Assembly (NCBI RefSeq): GCF_963675165.1
Contig: NC_087385.1
Span: 6,560,912-6,624,911 of the forward strand
Reading direction: 5' to 3'
DNA: 64,000 nt
Source: Halichondria panicea
Taxonomy: Eukaryota > Porifera > Demospongiae > Suberitida > Halichondriidae
The translations under genes and the position numbers were made by a program. The notes beneath the pieces are model-generated. The model was not told the DNA's origin and did not search any database. It saw only the letters and a program-made list of their open reading frames with translations. This document shows positions 11,646 to 22,534 of the stretch, piece after piece (within the stretch, counting starts at the first letter, position 1; each line of letters opens with the position of its first letter).

Positions 11646-14231
11646 CTACTTAGTAAAAAAGTTCATAAGAGTTGCTTGTTTAGTCTTTTTGGGAGACACT
11701 TTCGCCTCCTCTTTCTTAGGTTCAATCTTAGCTTTCTTACTCACTGTCAGTACACAGTCCTCTTCACCACTCGCGTCCGTGGAGACCATCTCCCAGGATC
11801 GCTCGGTCACTGTGGTGGGAAATACAAGTAATTATAAAAACCGTGACACAATGAACACGGTAGTAGTACGACGTTATGAACATTAGGAGCCATTATGTAT
11901 GAACTGAAAAGGTAATTGTATCCCTTGAAAAATATATAATCCTCTTGGCCACTCAGATAGGGACATTGTACATTATTGTAGGGTACATAGTTAAAGCATG
12001 AATACTATAACTAGTGTCTACATAACTCACCCATTTCCCCGTCATCAGTCATGTACATCTTGGGAACCAGCCTCCTAATTTTCTTTCGTCGTTTTCCACC
12101 AAGCTCAGTCTTCACCTTGGTAGCAGGTACACTCCTCAAATCACTCTCTGGTATACAACACAGAGTGATCACTTTACACACAGCTATTCCCTCACCTGTG
12201 GTCTCCTCATCACTGGACAACTCCTGCACTCTTCGCCTCTTCTGCTGTGGGTCAACTATTACTGTGAGAACAAGTCAGCGAGTAACAATCATGATCAGAA
12301 ATGCTTGTAAGTACCTCACTCACTTTTTTCTTTCTTAGCTACTTGAGTGGTTTGGTTCTTCCTGGGTTAGAGACAGATGGGAATAAGCGTGTGCAGTATT
12401 GGATAGGGGTGGACTCACCTTTTGCCTCTTTGACGCAATGGCTTTGCTTGCTTTGGCTGAGGTTTTTCTTCTTCACTGTCCTCGTCTACACAAATACATA
12501 TCACGTACTTAAACGATCTCTCTATGATTTTGTATGACTCACTATCAATATCAGAATCATCTAGCCCATCAAACAAGCCAGATGCTTTACTCTGTTGAAA
12601 GCAATCCAGATAACATACATACAGACATTACATTACAAACACCTTAGTAGTCTTTATTCGACTAGATGGTGGTTCTTCTTTTTTTGGTGAGGTGGTTGCA
12701 GGTTTGGAAACACTTGAAACAGGTTCTTTTAGTCTAGAGGTAAGAATGGGGTACACAGTCATGTTGTTTTGTGAACGTTAAAGCTCAAACTTACTGAGAG
12801 GTTTCTTTTTGCTGAGGCTTCTGCTGCTGTGGTTTTGCCTCAACTTTCTTAGCTGGTGGTGCTTTCTGTTTGTCACCTGAACAAAATATCAGTATTAAGC
12901 TGTCCATTAAATATTCAGTGGCACACACTCACTGCTTGCGATGCCAAAGAAGGACATCATTGATCCTTTAGCAGGAGGCTTGGGCTTGGGCTTACTAGAA
13001 GTGCTCACCTTCGCGGTTTGCCTAGGCTTTTCTTTTACCACTTGAGATACAGCAATATCTTAATAATAAAATAATAGAAAATAGTATTATCTTGCCAATA
13101 AACTAATGTGTCTAACCTTGTTTAGAGTCGCTGGTCCTCTCCATGTGCGACAGTGTAGGGAGAGGTGGTTTAGCTGTGGAGTCATTCTGAGAAACACTCT
13201 TCTCTTTCTTAGCAACAACTTTCTTTGTGTTCACCGAGCATTCTATGGGGCTCCATCTAGTCAGGAAAACGTACTGTAACGGCCAGTACTGATATAGGAT
13301 TCAGAAAATGTACACCCTCGGGCTCGAGAATGACCCGTCCATGTTGCTACACACTCACCTGGAGTAGTTACTAATGTGGTCCTCACCAATGTCATAATCA
13401 GTTATATACAGAGAGCAGGTCTCCTAGTAAAAAAGGCATAAAAAATGGAAAATAGTGATATTTTGCGCTACCTTTAACTTGTGTTTTTGCACAGAATAGA
13501 TATGAACACCGAGCAGCGCAGAAAACTTCTTCTTTGTATCTAAAACATTAATATTGACCAGTAAATATATTCATTGATAATAATTATGGTTACTATCACC
13601 TTCTAAATCCTCCTCCTCAACTATACACACTTGATGGCCCTATATCAGGAAAGAAGTCTAAAGAAACATTTCACATTTCCTGTACCTGATTATTGGAGAC
13701 TCCAGTGACGAGGTAGGTGACACTTAGCTGGTGGTGGGCTGAGGTGCTCTCCTGACAGCGAGACACATAAGAGTACAACATTCTGTGGGGAGGATGACAT
13801 TAATGAGGGGAGTAGCTGCACCTAATAATGCCAACAATGATTTTTTGGAAAGCTTAGAGAGAGGCCTTTTATAATGTCTTAAAATCAAAAGTCTATTTTG
13901 GGCCTGTTTTTGACAAAAACCATGGCCTTTTCTCGTTCCAAATTTAAGATTTGAGGATACCATATGAACGTTTAGAAAATCAGAGAATTGTAAATTTGGA
14001 TGACCAGAACTCTAAGTGTACAACTGATTGTGTCTTCTCACTGCTTTGCGGTATTGGCAGGCACTTCCAAGCACCTGCTCAGCCATTTGTAGGTCACCTG
14101 CAATCGATCGGAACAAGAACATTGCGATAAATTGACAATCGCTGCAATAACAGAGATAGAACGCTTACAATTTTGCTCTCATCTTGTACATACTCCTCTA
14201 TATTGTCTAGATACAGTGAATCTCCTAACAT
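11646..14231 (-). CDS. POLD3: DNA polymerase delta subunit 3 (p66)
   Basis: Accessory subunit of DNA polymerase delta that links the holoenzyme to PCNA in the nucleus. Sixteen exons read on the minus strand (14169-14231, 14042-14097, 13686-13782, 13600-13639, 13472-13539, 13359-13423, 13117-13256, 12933-13058, 12795-12876, 12643-12733, 12543-12591, 12419-12485, 12324-12361, 12196-12261, 12031-12147, 11646-11809) join in frame to 442 residues; human p66 is 466. The N-terminus LYLDNIEEYVQDESKI and VTYKWLSRCLEVPAN match the conserved winged-helix region. The middle is low-complexity and Lys/Pro/Ser-rich with KGSMMSFFG. The C-terminus QATLMNFFTK is a canonical PCNA-interacting PIP box. Intron 2 carries a fold-back repeat. 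It is divergently paired with PPP6C. Confidence 0.95.
13790..14035. repeat. Fold-back repeat copy in POLD3 intron 2
   Basis: A diverged member of a family also seen in the CUL3 and PCCA introns. Shared blocks include GCTTAGAGAGAGGCCTTT, AGTCTATTTTGGGCCTG and a central ACCATGG, with a partially complementary second arm (for example CGTTCCAAATTT then CAGAACTCTA). It lies wholly inside the intron 13783-14041. Confidence 0.65.
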
Positions 14232-14409
14232 TGTGGTTGTCTGCAGACCAATCAAGAGAACCCTGGACTATCTTTAATCAAAGGGGGAAACTGCAGAGCC
14301 CCTGATTGTAAATGCAATTAGAGTGACGTCATTATGTATTTAGTCGTGTCAGTTTAGATAGTTAAAAAGTTCATTATATAACCTCACACAGACCCTCAGA
14401 GACACAGAA
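14232..14409. promoter_or_regulatory. Bidirectional POLD3/PPP6C promoter with CRE
   Basis: Only 178 bases separate the two divergent start codons, so the promoters must be shared or overlapping. The spacer contains a perfect cAMP-response-element palindrome, TGACGTCA, at 14324-14331. Binding by CREB/ATF-type factors is inferred from the motif. Confidence 0.65.
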
Positions 14410-15760
14410 ATGGGAGCTACAGACATCGATGAGTGGATAGAGATTGTCGCAAAGTGTCAGTATCTACCGGAAAACGAGCTAAAGGTGAGGTTTAACTATT
14501 TCTTATTAAAGCACACCACTCATAACTTCTCTCGCACACTTAGAAACTGTGTGACTACGTGTGCGACCTCTTGCTTGAGGAGTCCAATGTCCAGCCAGTG
14601 TCTACCCCAGTCACTGTGTGTGGGGACATTCACGGACAGGTAAGTGGAATACTGTACTTATAAATAAAGCTTTAATAATTACGTTTTCAAGTCTTGTGTA
14701 CGTAAAACAAGACAATAATGAAGTACGGTGGATGACATGCTGACCAGACTGTCTGTAATTATATTCTTATTGTTATTCCGATAGTTTTATGACCTCCAAG
14801 AGCTGTTTAGAACAGGTGGACCCATCCCCGATACATCTTACGTGTTCATGGTAAGTCTTCAGCACACCAAATAGTTACCATACGTACGTCTCTTTGTAGG
14901 GAGACTTTGTTGATCGAGGGTATTACAGTCTCGAGACGTTCACCCAGCTCCTGGTCTACAAGGCCAAGTTCCCTAGCAAGATAACTCTGTTGAGAGGGAA
15001 TCATGAGACTAGACAGATCACTCAGGTGTATGGATTTTATGGTGAGCTGTAACAATTGAAACAACGCTGGTGTAGTTTAAAGAAGTTCAAACGATTCATA
15101 TAATTCTAGTACGTGAATGTCTTGTGTGTGGATGTCAACCAAATATTGCTTTGATTGTTGACTGTCATTGTTTTCATTCACCTTATATAGATGAGTGTCA
15201 GAACAAGTACGGGAATGCTAATGCCTGGAGGTACTGCTGTAGAGTGTTTGACCTGCTCACTATAGCTGCAGTAAGTTCCTCTCTTCAACACGTACGTGGC
15301 TGGCTATACCCAGCTTCATTGTGCAGATCATAGATGAGGAGATCCTCTGTGTACACGGAGGCCTCTCTCCTGAAGTGAAGACTCTAGACCAGGTATGTTC
15401 CAGTAGCATTCAATATTGTATATGCTATCATACAAACTCTACAGATTCGTACAATAGACAGAGGGATCGAAATTCCACACGAGGGAGCGTTTTGTGGTGA
15501 GTACACACTCTCTTTGCTAGTGTTTCTCTTTGTTTAATCTCTTCCTCTTTATCTACTGTAGATCTGGTGTGGTCAGATCCAGAGGAGATTGCTGGTTGGG
15601 CCATTAGTCCGAGGGGTGCTGGATACCTCTTTGGGGCAAGTGTCACACAAGAGGTATGTGAGATTAAACTATAATACAAGCTGTGAAAGCATGTCTTATA
15701 GAGGTGTCTAGTATGACTACAAATACTGAGCAAATCTCCCCCACCACACACACACACACA

Positions 15761-15807
<47 letters not shown>

Positions 15808-16077
15808 ACACACACACACATGCAGTTCATGCACTTGAATGGGCTGAGGCTGATCTGCCGAGCCCATCAGTTGGTCAATGAAGGCATCAAGTACATGTTT
15901 GACAGTCGCCTGGTGACTGTGTGGTCTGCCCCCAACTACTGCTACAGATGTGGAAACATAGCAGCTATATTGCAGTTCAATGATGTGCTGGACAACCGAC
16001 AGAGCAAGCTCTTCAAGGCTGTGCCAGATGCTGAGCGTGTTATCCCACAGAGAGTGACAACTCCATACTTTCTTTAA
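14410..16077 (+). CDS. PPP6C: Serine/threonine protein phosphatase 6 catalytic subunit
   Basis: Metal-dependent PPP-family phosphatase of cell-cycle and signalling control. Nine exons (14410-14484, 14544-14639, 14785-14850, 14900-15041, 15191-15270, 15327-15392, 15445-15496, 15562-15653, 15826-16077) give 306 residues; human PPP6C has 305. Catalytic signatures are intact: [27 protein letters not shown] and [11 protein letters not shown]. The C-terminus TTPYFL is the methylation-type tail of PP2A-like enzymes. The N-terminus ([11 protein letters not shown]) separates PP6 from PP2A and PP4. Intron 8 holds a long CA microsatellite (about 15742-15821) ending only a few bases before the acceptor. 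Confidence 0.97.
15742..15821. repeat. CA microsatellite in PPP6C intron 8
   Basis: A nearly pure CA run interrupted by occasional CCA. It ends directly before the 3' splice site of the last exon, where a pyrimidine tract would normally lie. Confidence 0.9.
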
Positions 16078-16457
16078 TACAGAACTCGTAGAATTATATG
16101 GTCTTGATTTTATACACTTTCATTGTGTCTCATACAGCTAAGCACTTTTTATGGTAATTATTATTGTTTGTCAAGACTGTGGTACATGTAATAGTAAGTG
16201 GTTGTCTGTGAACATGAAATTACCTCAGGGGTTTCCCCTTTATATATAAAAGAGGTGGGGCTAGTCTGCAGCTCACTTGGAGCTATGATTCTTGTATGTT
16301 TATGTTTATGGTTTATAATATTGACGTTTTGCATTCCAATTTGGTTATTCTGACATCATCACATTCCAAATCAATTATTGATAGCCGAGGGTTGTAATAG
16401 AAAATAATTATACTCTCACTAATAAAAAGAATTGTGCACACAATAAAAGTCATTGCC
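16078..16457. other. Convergent 3' flanks of PPP6C and MNNL-EGF gene A
   Basis: Untranslated or intergenic sequence between two convergent genes. No other feature recognised. Confidence 0.6.
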
Positions 16458-19323
16458 TCATGTGTTGACATCATCATAGATATCACTAGTCTGTCCCAGT
16501 CCATCATCATGCTCGGCAACGGTTGCATAGTTACCACTCATGAGTCTCTCATCCCTCCCCTCCACACTTTTGTACACTGGGGGGAGGGGCTCCGACGTAT
16601 CGTACAGGGGGTTGTCAAACTCGTGCTCTTGTAGAGAGGAGGGGGATGGGGCAGTAGGGAGGGTGTTGGGTTGAGGCTGAGCTGTGTCTGTCTCACACAC
16701 ACCGTACACTGGGTTGTCCATATTATTGACATTGTCAGCTGTTCCTCCTCCACTAACTGCAGGGAGAGCATTAAGTATTAGTTATTGCCCAGCCAGAGTG
16801 CAACATGCCATATATTGCACTGGAGCAATATATGGCATGTTGCACGAGGGCGCCTGCAATAACTAACTTGTTGCCCAATGACGTTAAACTCGTCTGGCTG
16901 GTCATATAAATCGTAATAAAAGACATGTGTTTTGAAGAAATTTAGTGTATTCATCAGTTTTGCTGAATTCCATAGTAAAATTTTTAGGTTTTCTTCCCAC
17001 TAGTAGTTATAAAAGTAGTAGCCTATAAAAGGGACCAAATGAGTTATTGGGTAGGATGGTGGGGCATAAGTCCCAAATGGATATCAGAAATCTACTGCAT
17101 TTACACACAGTGCAAGTGCATATACCGTATATGCTTGATCAGGAGCCGCGACTACTAAATGTTTCATTTTGGTGAAAGAGGAGGCTACAATTCAAGAGGG
17201 GCCACTGTTCAAGAGCGGCCTTTATTAGCTCCAGATAATTTAGTTTGTCATCAAAAGTTGTTTTCACCTGCATAAACTTGAACTCTGCCATGAGAAAGTC
17301 TTTGTGAAGCACTAACAAGCTGCTACTCATAGCTACGTACAATAACATGTAGCTATAGCTGCTAGTAATAATTTTTTTGGCTGCCACGTGCAGAAATGCT
17401 AGAGTAAAGTTCACTGAGGCTACTATTTGAGAGCGGCTACTAAATGTTTCATTTTGCTAGCAAGGGAGGCTACTATTTGAGTGCGGCCTTTATACAAGAG
17501 CGGCCTCTGATCAAGCATATACGGTAATCCAGTGCAATATGCCATTATACTGAGCACTGAAGTGCATATAATCCAGTGCAATATATGGTAGCCATGGCAG
17601 TGATGCAACATGCCATATACTGAGCACTGGATTGCTTTGATCTGCCCACTCACTGGGCAACAAGTTATTATACAGTACACACACACACACAAACACACAC
17701 ACACTGAGGTAGACCTACCGTTGTATTTAGACCACTCTTGTTTGTTCTTGAGGATAATTACTGCGACTATGACAATCACTATGACTACAATCAGCACAAC
17801 GCCAACCAATCCCCCCACCACTCCACCAGCTATAGCAGCTGTTGCATCATCTGATCTAGCCTCTGCAGCAAATACAAAGAAATAAATGGTATTCACAATG
17901 AATATAATAGCTATGTGCTCCCCACTTATTGGTGGAAGGAAGTCAGTGTTTACGTTGTGGTAAGGAAGTTAGTGTTTACCTTGTGTCTCCACACTGCACA
18001 TCTCTCCAGTGAAGCCAGACACACACTCACAACTGAAGGAGTTGACACCATCCACACACACACCATTTCCACTGCAGTTCCTATTCATACAATCATCAAT
18101 GTTGGTCTCACAATCAGCACCAGTGTAGCCAGGATCACATGAGCAGGTGTAGGAATCAAGGCCGTTATTACACGTTCCTCTCTCATTGCAATTTGTGTTG
18201 AAGCAAAAATCTTGACTCTCACAGTTTTCACCAATATAGGGAGGGTTACAGTCGCAAGTGGAACCATTAAATCCATTCACACATGTTCCTCGTTCACTGC
18301 ATGTGACAGCATTGGACTCACAGTGATTGAGTATCTCACAACTGCTTCCATTGTAGAATGGAGCACACAGCACAGTAGCCCTAACAATGATAGCAGCCCT
18401 GTTACCATTAATTGTGCCTCTTGCTGTGTTTCCAACTGGGAGAATAGCATCACTATTTAAACTCACATCACTTCCAAGCCTTTCAATAACATCTGCACCA
18501 TTGCCATCTAAATCAAACACTTGTATATAAAGCTGAGCTCCCTGCAATAACAAGAGATGGTTAATTGAATTACAAACAACAGTGATCAATACCTCCCAGG
18601 CTGTCGATATTCCAGTCAGATTGAACGGATTAGGGAGTCCTAGTACAGTAGGTTGTGAGAATTCAATGGTTGCCCCATCGACAACATTGGTGCTATTTGC
18701 AATAAATCCGGGCTCAGTATTGGGACACACTATAGTAGTAGCCTCAGTGAACCGTGGCCTCAGACAGTAGGTGAAGTAGGTGTCACAGCGCTCCCCAGAG
18801 TTACATGGTTCTACACCATTGAATGGCTGTGGTGAATCACAGCATTGACCATCAGAGCGTGTGTTGGATGGATTACTGTAGGAGACCACCTCCACTTGTA
18901 GCACATAGTCTGCAGACACCAGTACACTGAGCTGCAAGCATTGGGACTCTCAACTGCAGTTATAATAATAGCCTCGTTCCCAGGCCGATTTTTCTCCAAA
19001 AGAACGTGAGGGAAATTTTTTCCCTCTAAGAGAAATCGGCCTGGGAATGAAGCTACTTGACTATCATAATAATAATCATTATAATTATAAACTGGTGAGC
19101 GTTTTAATTTGGCAAATTTCACAGAATTTTATAAACCCTAAATTAAAGTTTTTCCGGTGTACATAACGTCATTGCTGTAGTAGCCACGCCTAAGACGCCA
19201 AATTAAGTCGGTTCAAATGGTTCATTCACCAAATATAATACTCTCCAGTTATACGGTATTAGTACAACTCACCTTCCCCAGCCATAGACACAGGCAGCTC
19301 ATACACACTACAAGGACACTCAT
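16458..19323 (-). CDS. MNNL-EGF transmembrane protein resembling Notch ligands (copy A)
   Basis: Single-pass membrane protein. Five exons (19273-19323, 18593-18931, 17980-18541, 17719-17862, 16458-16756) give 464 residues. Order: signal peptide (MSVLVVCMSCLCLWLG); an MNNL-like domain with CDTYFTYCLRP and PFNLTGISTAWE as in Delta/Jagged N-termini; a VTVLCAPFY-type segment that looks like the first part of a DSL domain but stops after two cysteines; three EGF repeats, the last two being calcium-binding type; a membrane segment (LVGVVLIVVIVIVIVAVI); and a cytoplasmic tail with NPVY and NPLY (NPxY type) and PPVY (PPxY type) motifs. The likely role is cell-surface signalling. The missing DSL makes Notch activation uncertain. 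It heads a tandem array with copies B and C. Confidence 0.85.
16778..16867. mobile_element. Small fold-back MITE in copy A intron
   Basis: It contains a perfect 21-base inverted repeat: GTGCAACATGCCATATATTGC at 16798-16818 and its complement at 16825-16845, with a 6-base loop. Outer ends TTAGTTATTGC and GCAATAACTAA extend the stem. Related fragments lie at 17527-17650. It sits in the intron before the last exon. Confidence 0.75.
17123..17526. mobile_element. MITE with TACCGTATATGCTTGATCAG termini
   Basis: The two ends are inverted copies over about 27 bases (left 17123 onwards, right ending 17526). The interior has internal repeats such as GAGCGGC and CTACTAAATGTTTCATTTTG. About 404 bases, no transposase, within an intron of copy A. 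The end sequence resembles that of the MITE at 6811. Confidence 0.75.
18971..19261. mobile_element. Two MITEs in intron 1 of copy A
   Basis: The first (18971-19053) is a fold-back with arms GCCTCGTTCCCAGGCCGATT and the complementary GGCCTGGGAATGAAGC. The second (about 19083-19261) has degenerate inverted ends, AACTGGTGAGCGTTTTAATT against a right end terminating CTCCAGTTATACGGTA. Both recur at the same place in copy B (21579-21665 and about 21690-21874) and copy C (24221-24307 and about 24340-24503), so they inserted before the tandem duplications. Confidence 0.75.
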
Positions 19324-19892
19324 TCTCAGCAGTATGTAGTATCTGAATACCCAGTAACTATCTCGTTTGTTCAGCTATTTGTTCATGATCTGGAGACCAC
19401 TCTAAGTCTTTCGGAAAGGGATTGATAATAATTATAAGTTTACTATCGAGCTCAGTTACATGTACTTCCTTCCCAGCAGAATGCAATTAGAACCAAAAGT
19501 GCTGCTACACAATGTAAATGTGTGTGGGTGTATCATCAGCTTCAAGTCACTTTGGGATGACTCTCAACTGCTGAGCTACCATGCACTAGCTCACCTTCCC
19601 CAGCCATAGACACAGTCAGCTACACAATACATGGAACAATTATACTGGCTATAAATAATTCAATTATTGAAGACATGTTTTCGGGCTAACATGTTGAGAT
19701 AAAAATAATAATGGTGATGTGATGAGATTATGCAAGTAACATGTGTTGAGGGTTATGTCCTGGTTTGCAGACATACCAAAAGCTAAAAAGTTATACTTGC
19801 TTACATAAACACACACTTAGAACAAGGACATAATTATAATTATTTGATGAATCAAAGTTGCAGGGCTAGTGAAATGTTCCCAGAAGTGATCA
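19324..19892. other. Spacer between copies A and B
   Basis: Upstream region of copy A and 3' flank of copy B. At about 19588-19635 it contains a second, decayed exon-1-like stretch (CACCTTCCCCAGCCATAGAC on the plus strand) whose frame would not continue correctly into exon 2. The same arrangement is repeated upstream of copies B and C. Confidence 0.7.
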
Positions 19893-21936
19893 TCATTGCC
19901 TCATGTTGACATCATTATAGATACCACTAGTCTGTTCTAGTCCATCCTCACGTTCGGCAACGGTTACATAGCTAACATTTACATTTAACATGAGTTTCTC
20001 GTCCACACTTTTGTACACTGGTGGGAGGGGCTCCGACATATCACACAGGGGGTAGTCAAACTCGTGCTCTTGTAGAGAGGAGGGGGGTGGGGCAGTAGCG
20101 AGGGTGTTAGGTTGAGGCTGAGCCATCTCACACACACCGTACACCACGTTGTTCTGACATGGTATGTCATTGTTGGTTGTTCCTCCACTAACTGTAGGGA
20201 GAGCAACCATGCAGTTATTATTATACACGCACACACACGGAGATGGACCTACTGTATCGTGATGACTCTTGCTTGTTCTTCACTATGAGAATGACTATGA
20301 CTACAATCAGCACTGCAATCAGCACAATGACAACCAGTCCCCCAACTACTCCACCAGCTATAGCAGGTGTTGCATCATCTGATCTCATCTCTGCATGAAG
20401 CCAACATGATGAAAAGCCTTATACAGCATTCACTATAATATATATGAAGCTGTCAAGTTAGTGTGGTAAGGAAGTTAGTGTTTACCTTGTGTCTCCACAC
20501 TGCACCTCTCTCCAGTGAAGCCAGACATACACTCACAACTGAAGGAGTTGACACCATCCACACACACACCATTTCCACTGCAGTTCCTATTCACACAATC
20601 ATCAATGTTGGTCTCACAATCAGCACCAGTGTAGCCAGGTTCACAGTCACATACGAACATGTTCACCATGTCAACACAACGACCATTTCCACTGCAATTT
20701 ACGTTAAGACAATCATCAATATCATCCTCACAATCAGTACCAGTATAGCCAGGATCACATGAGCAGGTGTAGGAATTAAGGCCGTTATTACACGTTCCTC
20801 TTTCATTGCAATTTGTGTTGAAGCAAAAATCTTGACTTTCACAGTTTTCACCAATATAGGGAGGGTTACAGTCGCAACTGGAACCATCAAATCCATTCAC
20901 ACATGTTCCTCGTTCACTGCATGTGACAGCATTGGACTCACAGTGATTGAGTATCTCACAACTGCTTCCAGTGTAGAATGGAGCACACAGCACAGTAACA
21001 CTAGCAGTGATAGCAGCCCTGTTACCATTAATTGTGCCTCCTGCTGTGGTTCCAACTGGGAGAATAGTACCATTAATAAAACTCGCATCAAATCTAAACC
21101 TTTCAATAACATCTGCGCCATCGTCATCCAAATCAAACACTTGTATATAAAGCTGAGCTCCCTGCAATAACAAGAGATGGTAAATTGAATTACAAACAAC
21201 AGTGATCAATACCTCCCAGGCTGTCGATATTCCAGTCAGATTGAACGGATTAGGGAGTCCTAGTACGGTAGGTTGTGTGAAATCAATGGTTGCCCCATCA
21301 ACAACATTGGTGCTATTTGCAGTAAATCCGGGCTCAGTATTGGGACACTCTATAGTAGCAGCCTCTGTGAACCGTGGCCTCAGACAGTAGGTGAAGTAGG
21401 TGTCACAGCGCTCCCCTCCGGTACATCCTCCACCATTGCGTGGATCACAACATTGACCATCAAAGCGTGTGTTGAATCCATGATTATAGAAGACCACCTC
21501 CACTTGTAGCACATAGTCTGCAGACACCAGTACACTGAGCTGCAAGCATTGGGAGTATCAACTACAGTTATAATAATAGCCTCGTTCCCAGGCCGATTTT
21601 TCTCTAAAAAGAACGTGAGGGAAATTTTTTTCCCTCTAAGAGAAAAACGGCCTGGGAACAAAGCTACTTGACTATCATAATAATAATCATTATATAAACT
21701 GGTGAGCGTTTTAATTTGGCAATTTGGCAAATTTCACCGAATTTATAACCCCCAAATTAAAGTTTTTCCGGTGTGCATAACGTCATTGCTGTAGTAGCTA
21801 CGCCTAAGACGCCAAATTAAGTCGGTTCAAATGGTTCATTCACCAAATATAATACTCTCCAGTTATACGGTATTGTACAACTCACCTTCCCCAGCCATAG
21901 ACACAGGCAGCTCATACACACTACAAGGACACTCAT
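19893..21936 (-). CDS. MNNL-EGF transmembrane protein resembling Notch ligands (copy B)
   Basis: Tandem paralogue of copy A. Five exons (21886-21936, 21213-21539, 20486-21161, 20253-20390, 19893-20191) join to 496 residues. It has the same signal peptide, MNNL-like domain, truncated DSL-like segment and membrane segment, but four EGF repeats; the extra one (DDCLNVNCSGNGRCVD) sits before the last. The cytoplasmic tail differs from copy A. NPVY is replaced by NVVY and NPLY by YPLC, while PPVY is kept. VSYVTV fits the ITIM pattern (V/I/L/S)xYxx(V/I/L). It is the only copy with four EGF repeats and an unbroken frame. Confidence 0.85.
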
Positions 21937-22534
21937 TCTCAGCAGGATGTAGTATCTGAATACCCAGTAACTATCTCGTTAGTTCAGCTATTTGTTCATG
22001 ATCTGGAGACCACTCTAAGTCTTTCGGAAAGGGATTGAGTTTACTATCGAGCTCAGTTACATCAGAGATAGAGTATATTATCTCTGATTACATGTACTTC
22101 CTTCCCAGCGGAATGCAAAAGTGCTGTTACACAATGTAAAATAATGTGTGTGGGTGTATAATCAGCTTCAAGTCACTTTGGGATGACTCTCAACTGCTGA
22201 GCTATATAAACACCATGCACTAGCTCACCTTCCCCAGCCATAGACACAGTCAGCTACACAATACATGGAACAATTATACTGGCTATAAATAATTCAATTA
22301 TTGAAGACATGTTTTCGGCTAACATGTTGAGAGAAAAATAATAATGGTGATGTGATGAAATAAAAGAGATTATGCAAGTAACATGTGTTGAGGGTTATGC
22401 CCTGGTTTGCGGACATACCAAAAGCTAAAAAGTTATACTTGCTTACATAAACACACACTTAGAGCAAGGACATAATTATAATTATTTGATGAATCAAAGT
22501 TGCAGGGCTAGTGAAATGTGCCCAGAAGTGATCA
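21937..22534. other. Spacer between copies B and C
   Basis: Duplicate of the A-B spacer, including a second decayed exon-1-like stretch at about 22225-22270. No independent gene seen. Confidence 0.7.

Noticed and set aside
15428-15867. Minus-strand open frames with long Cys-Val runs
   Set aside because: They are translations of the CA microsatellite in PPP6C intron 8.
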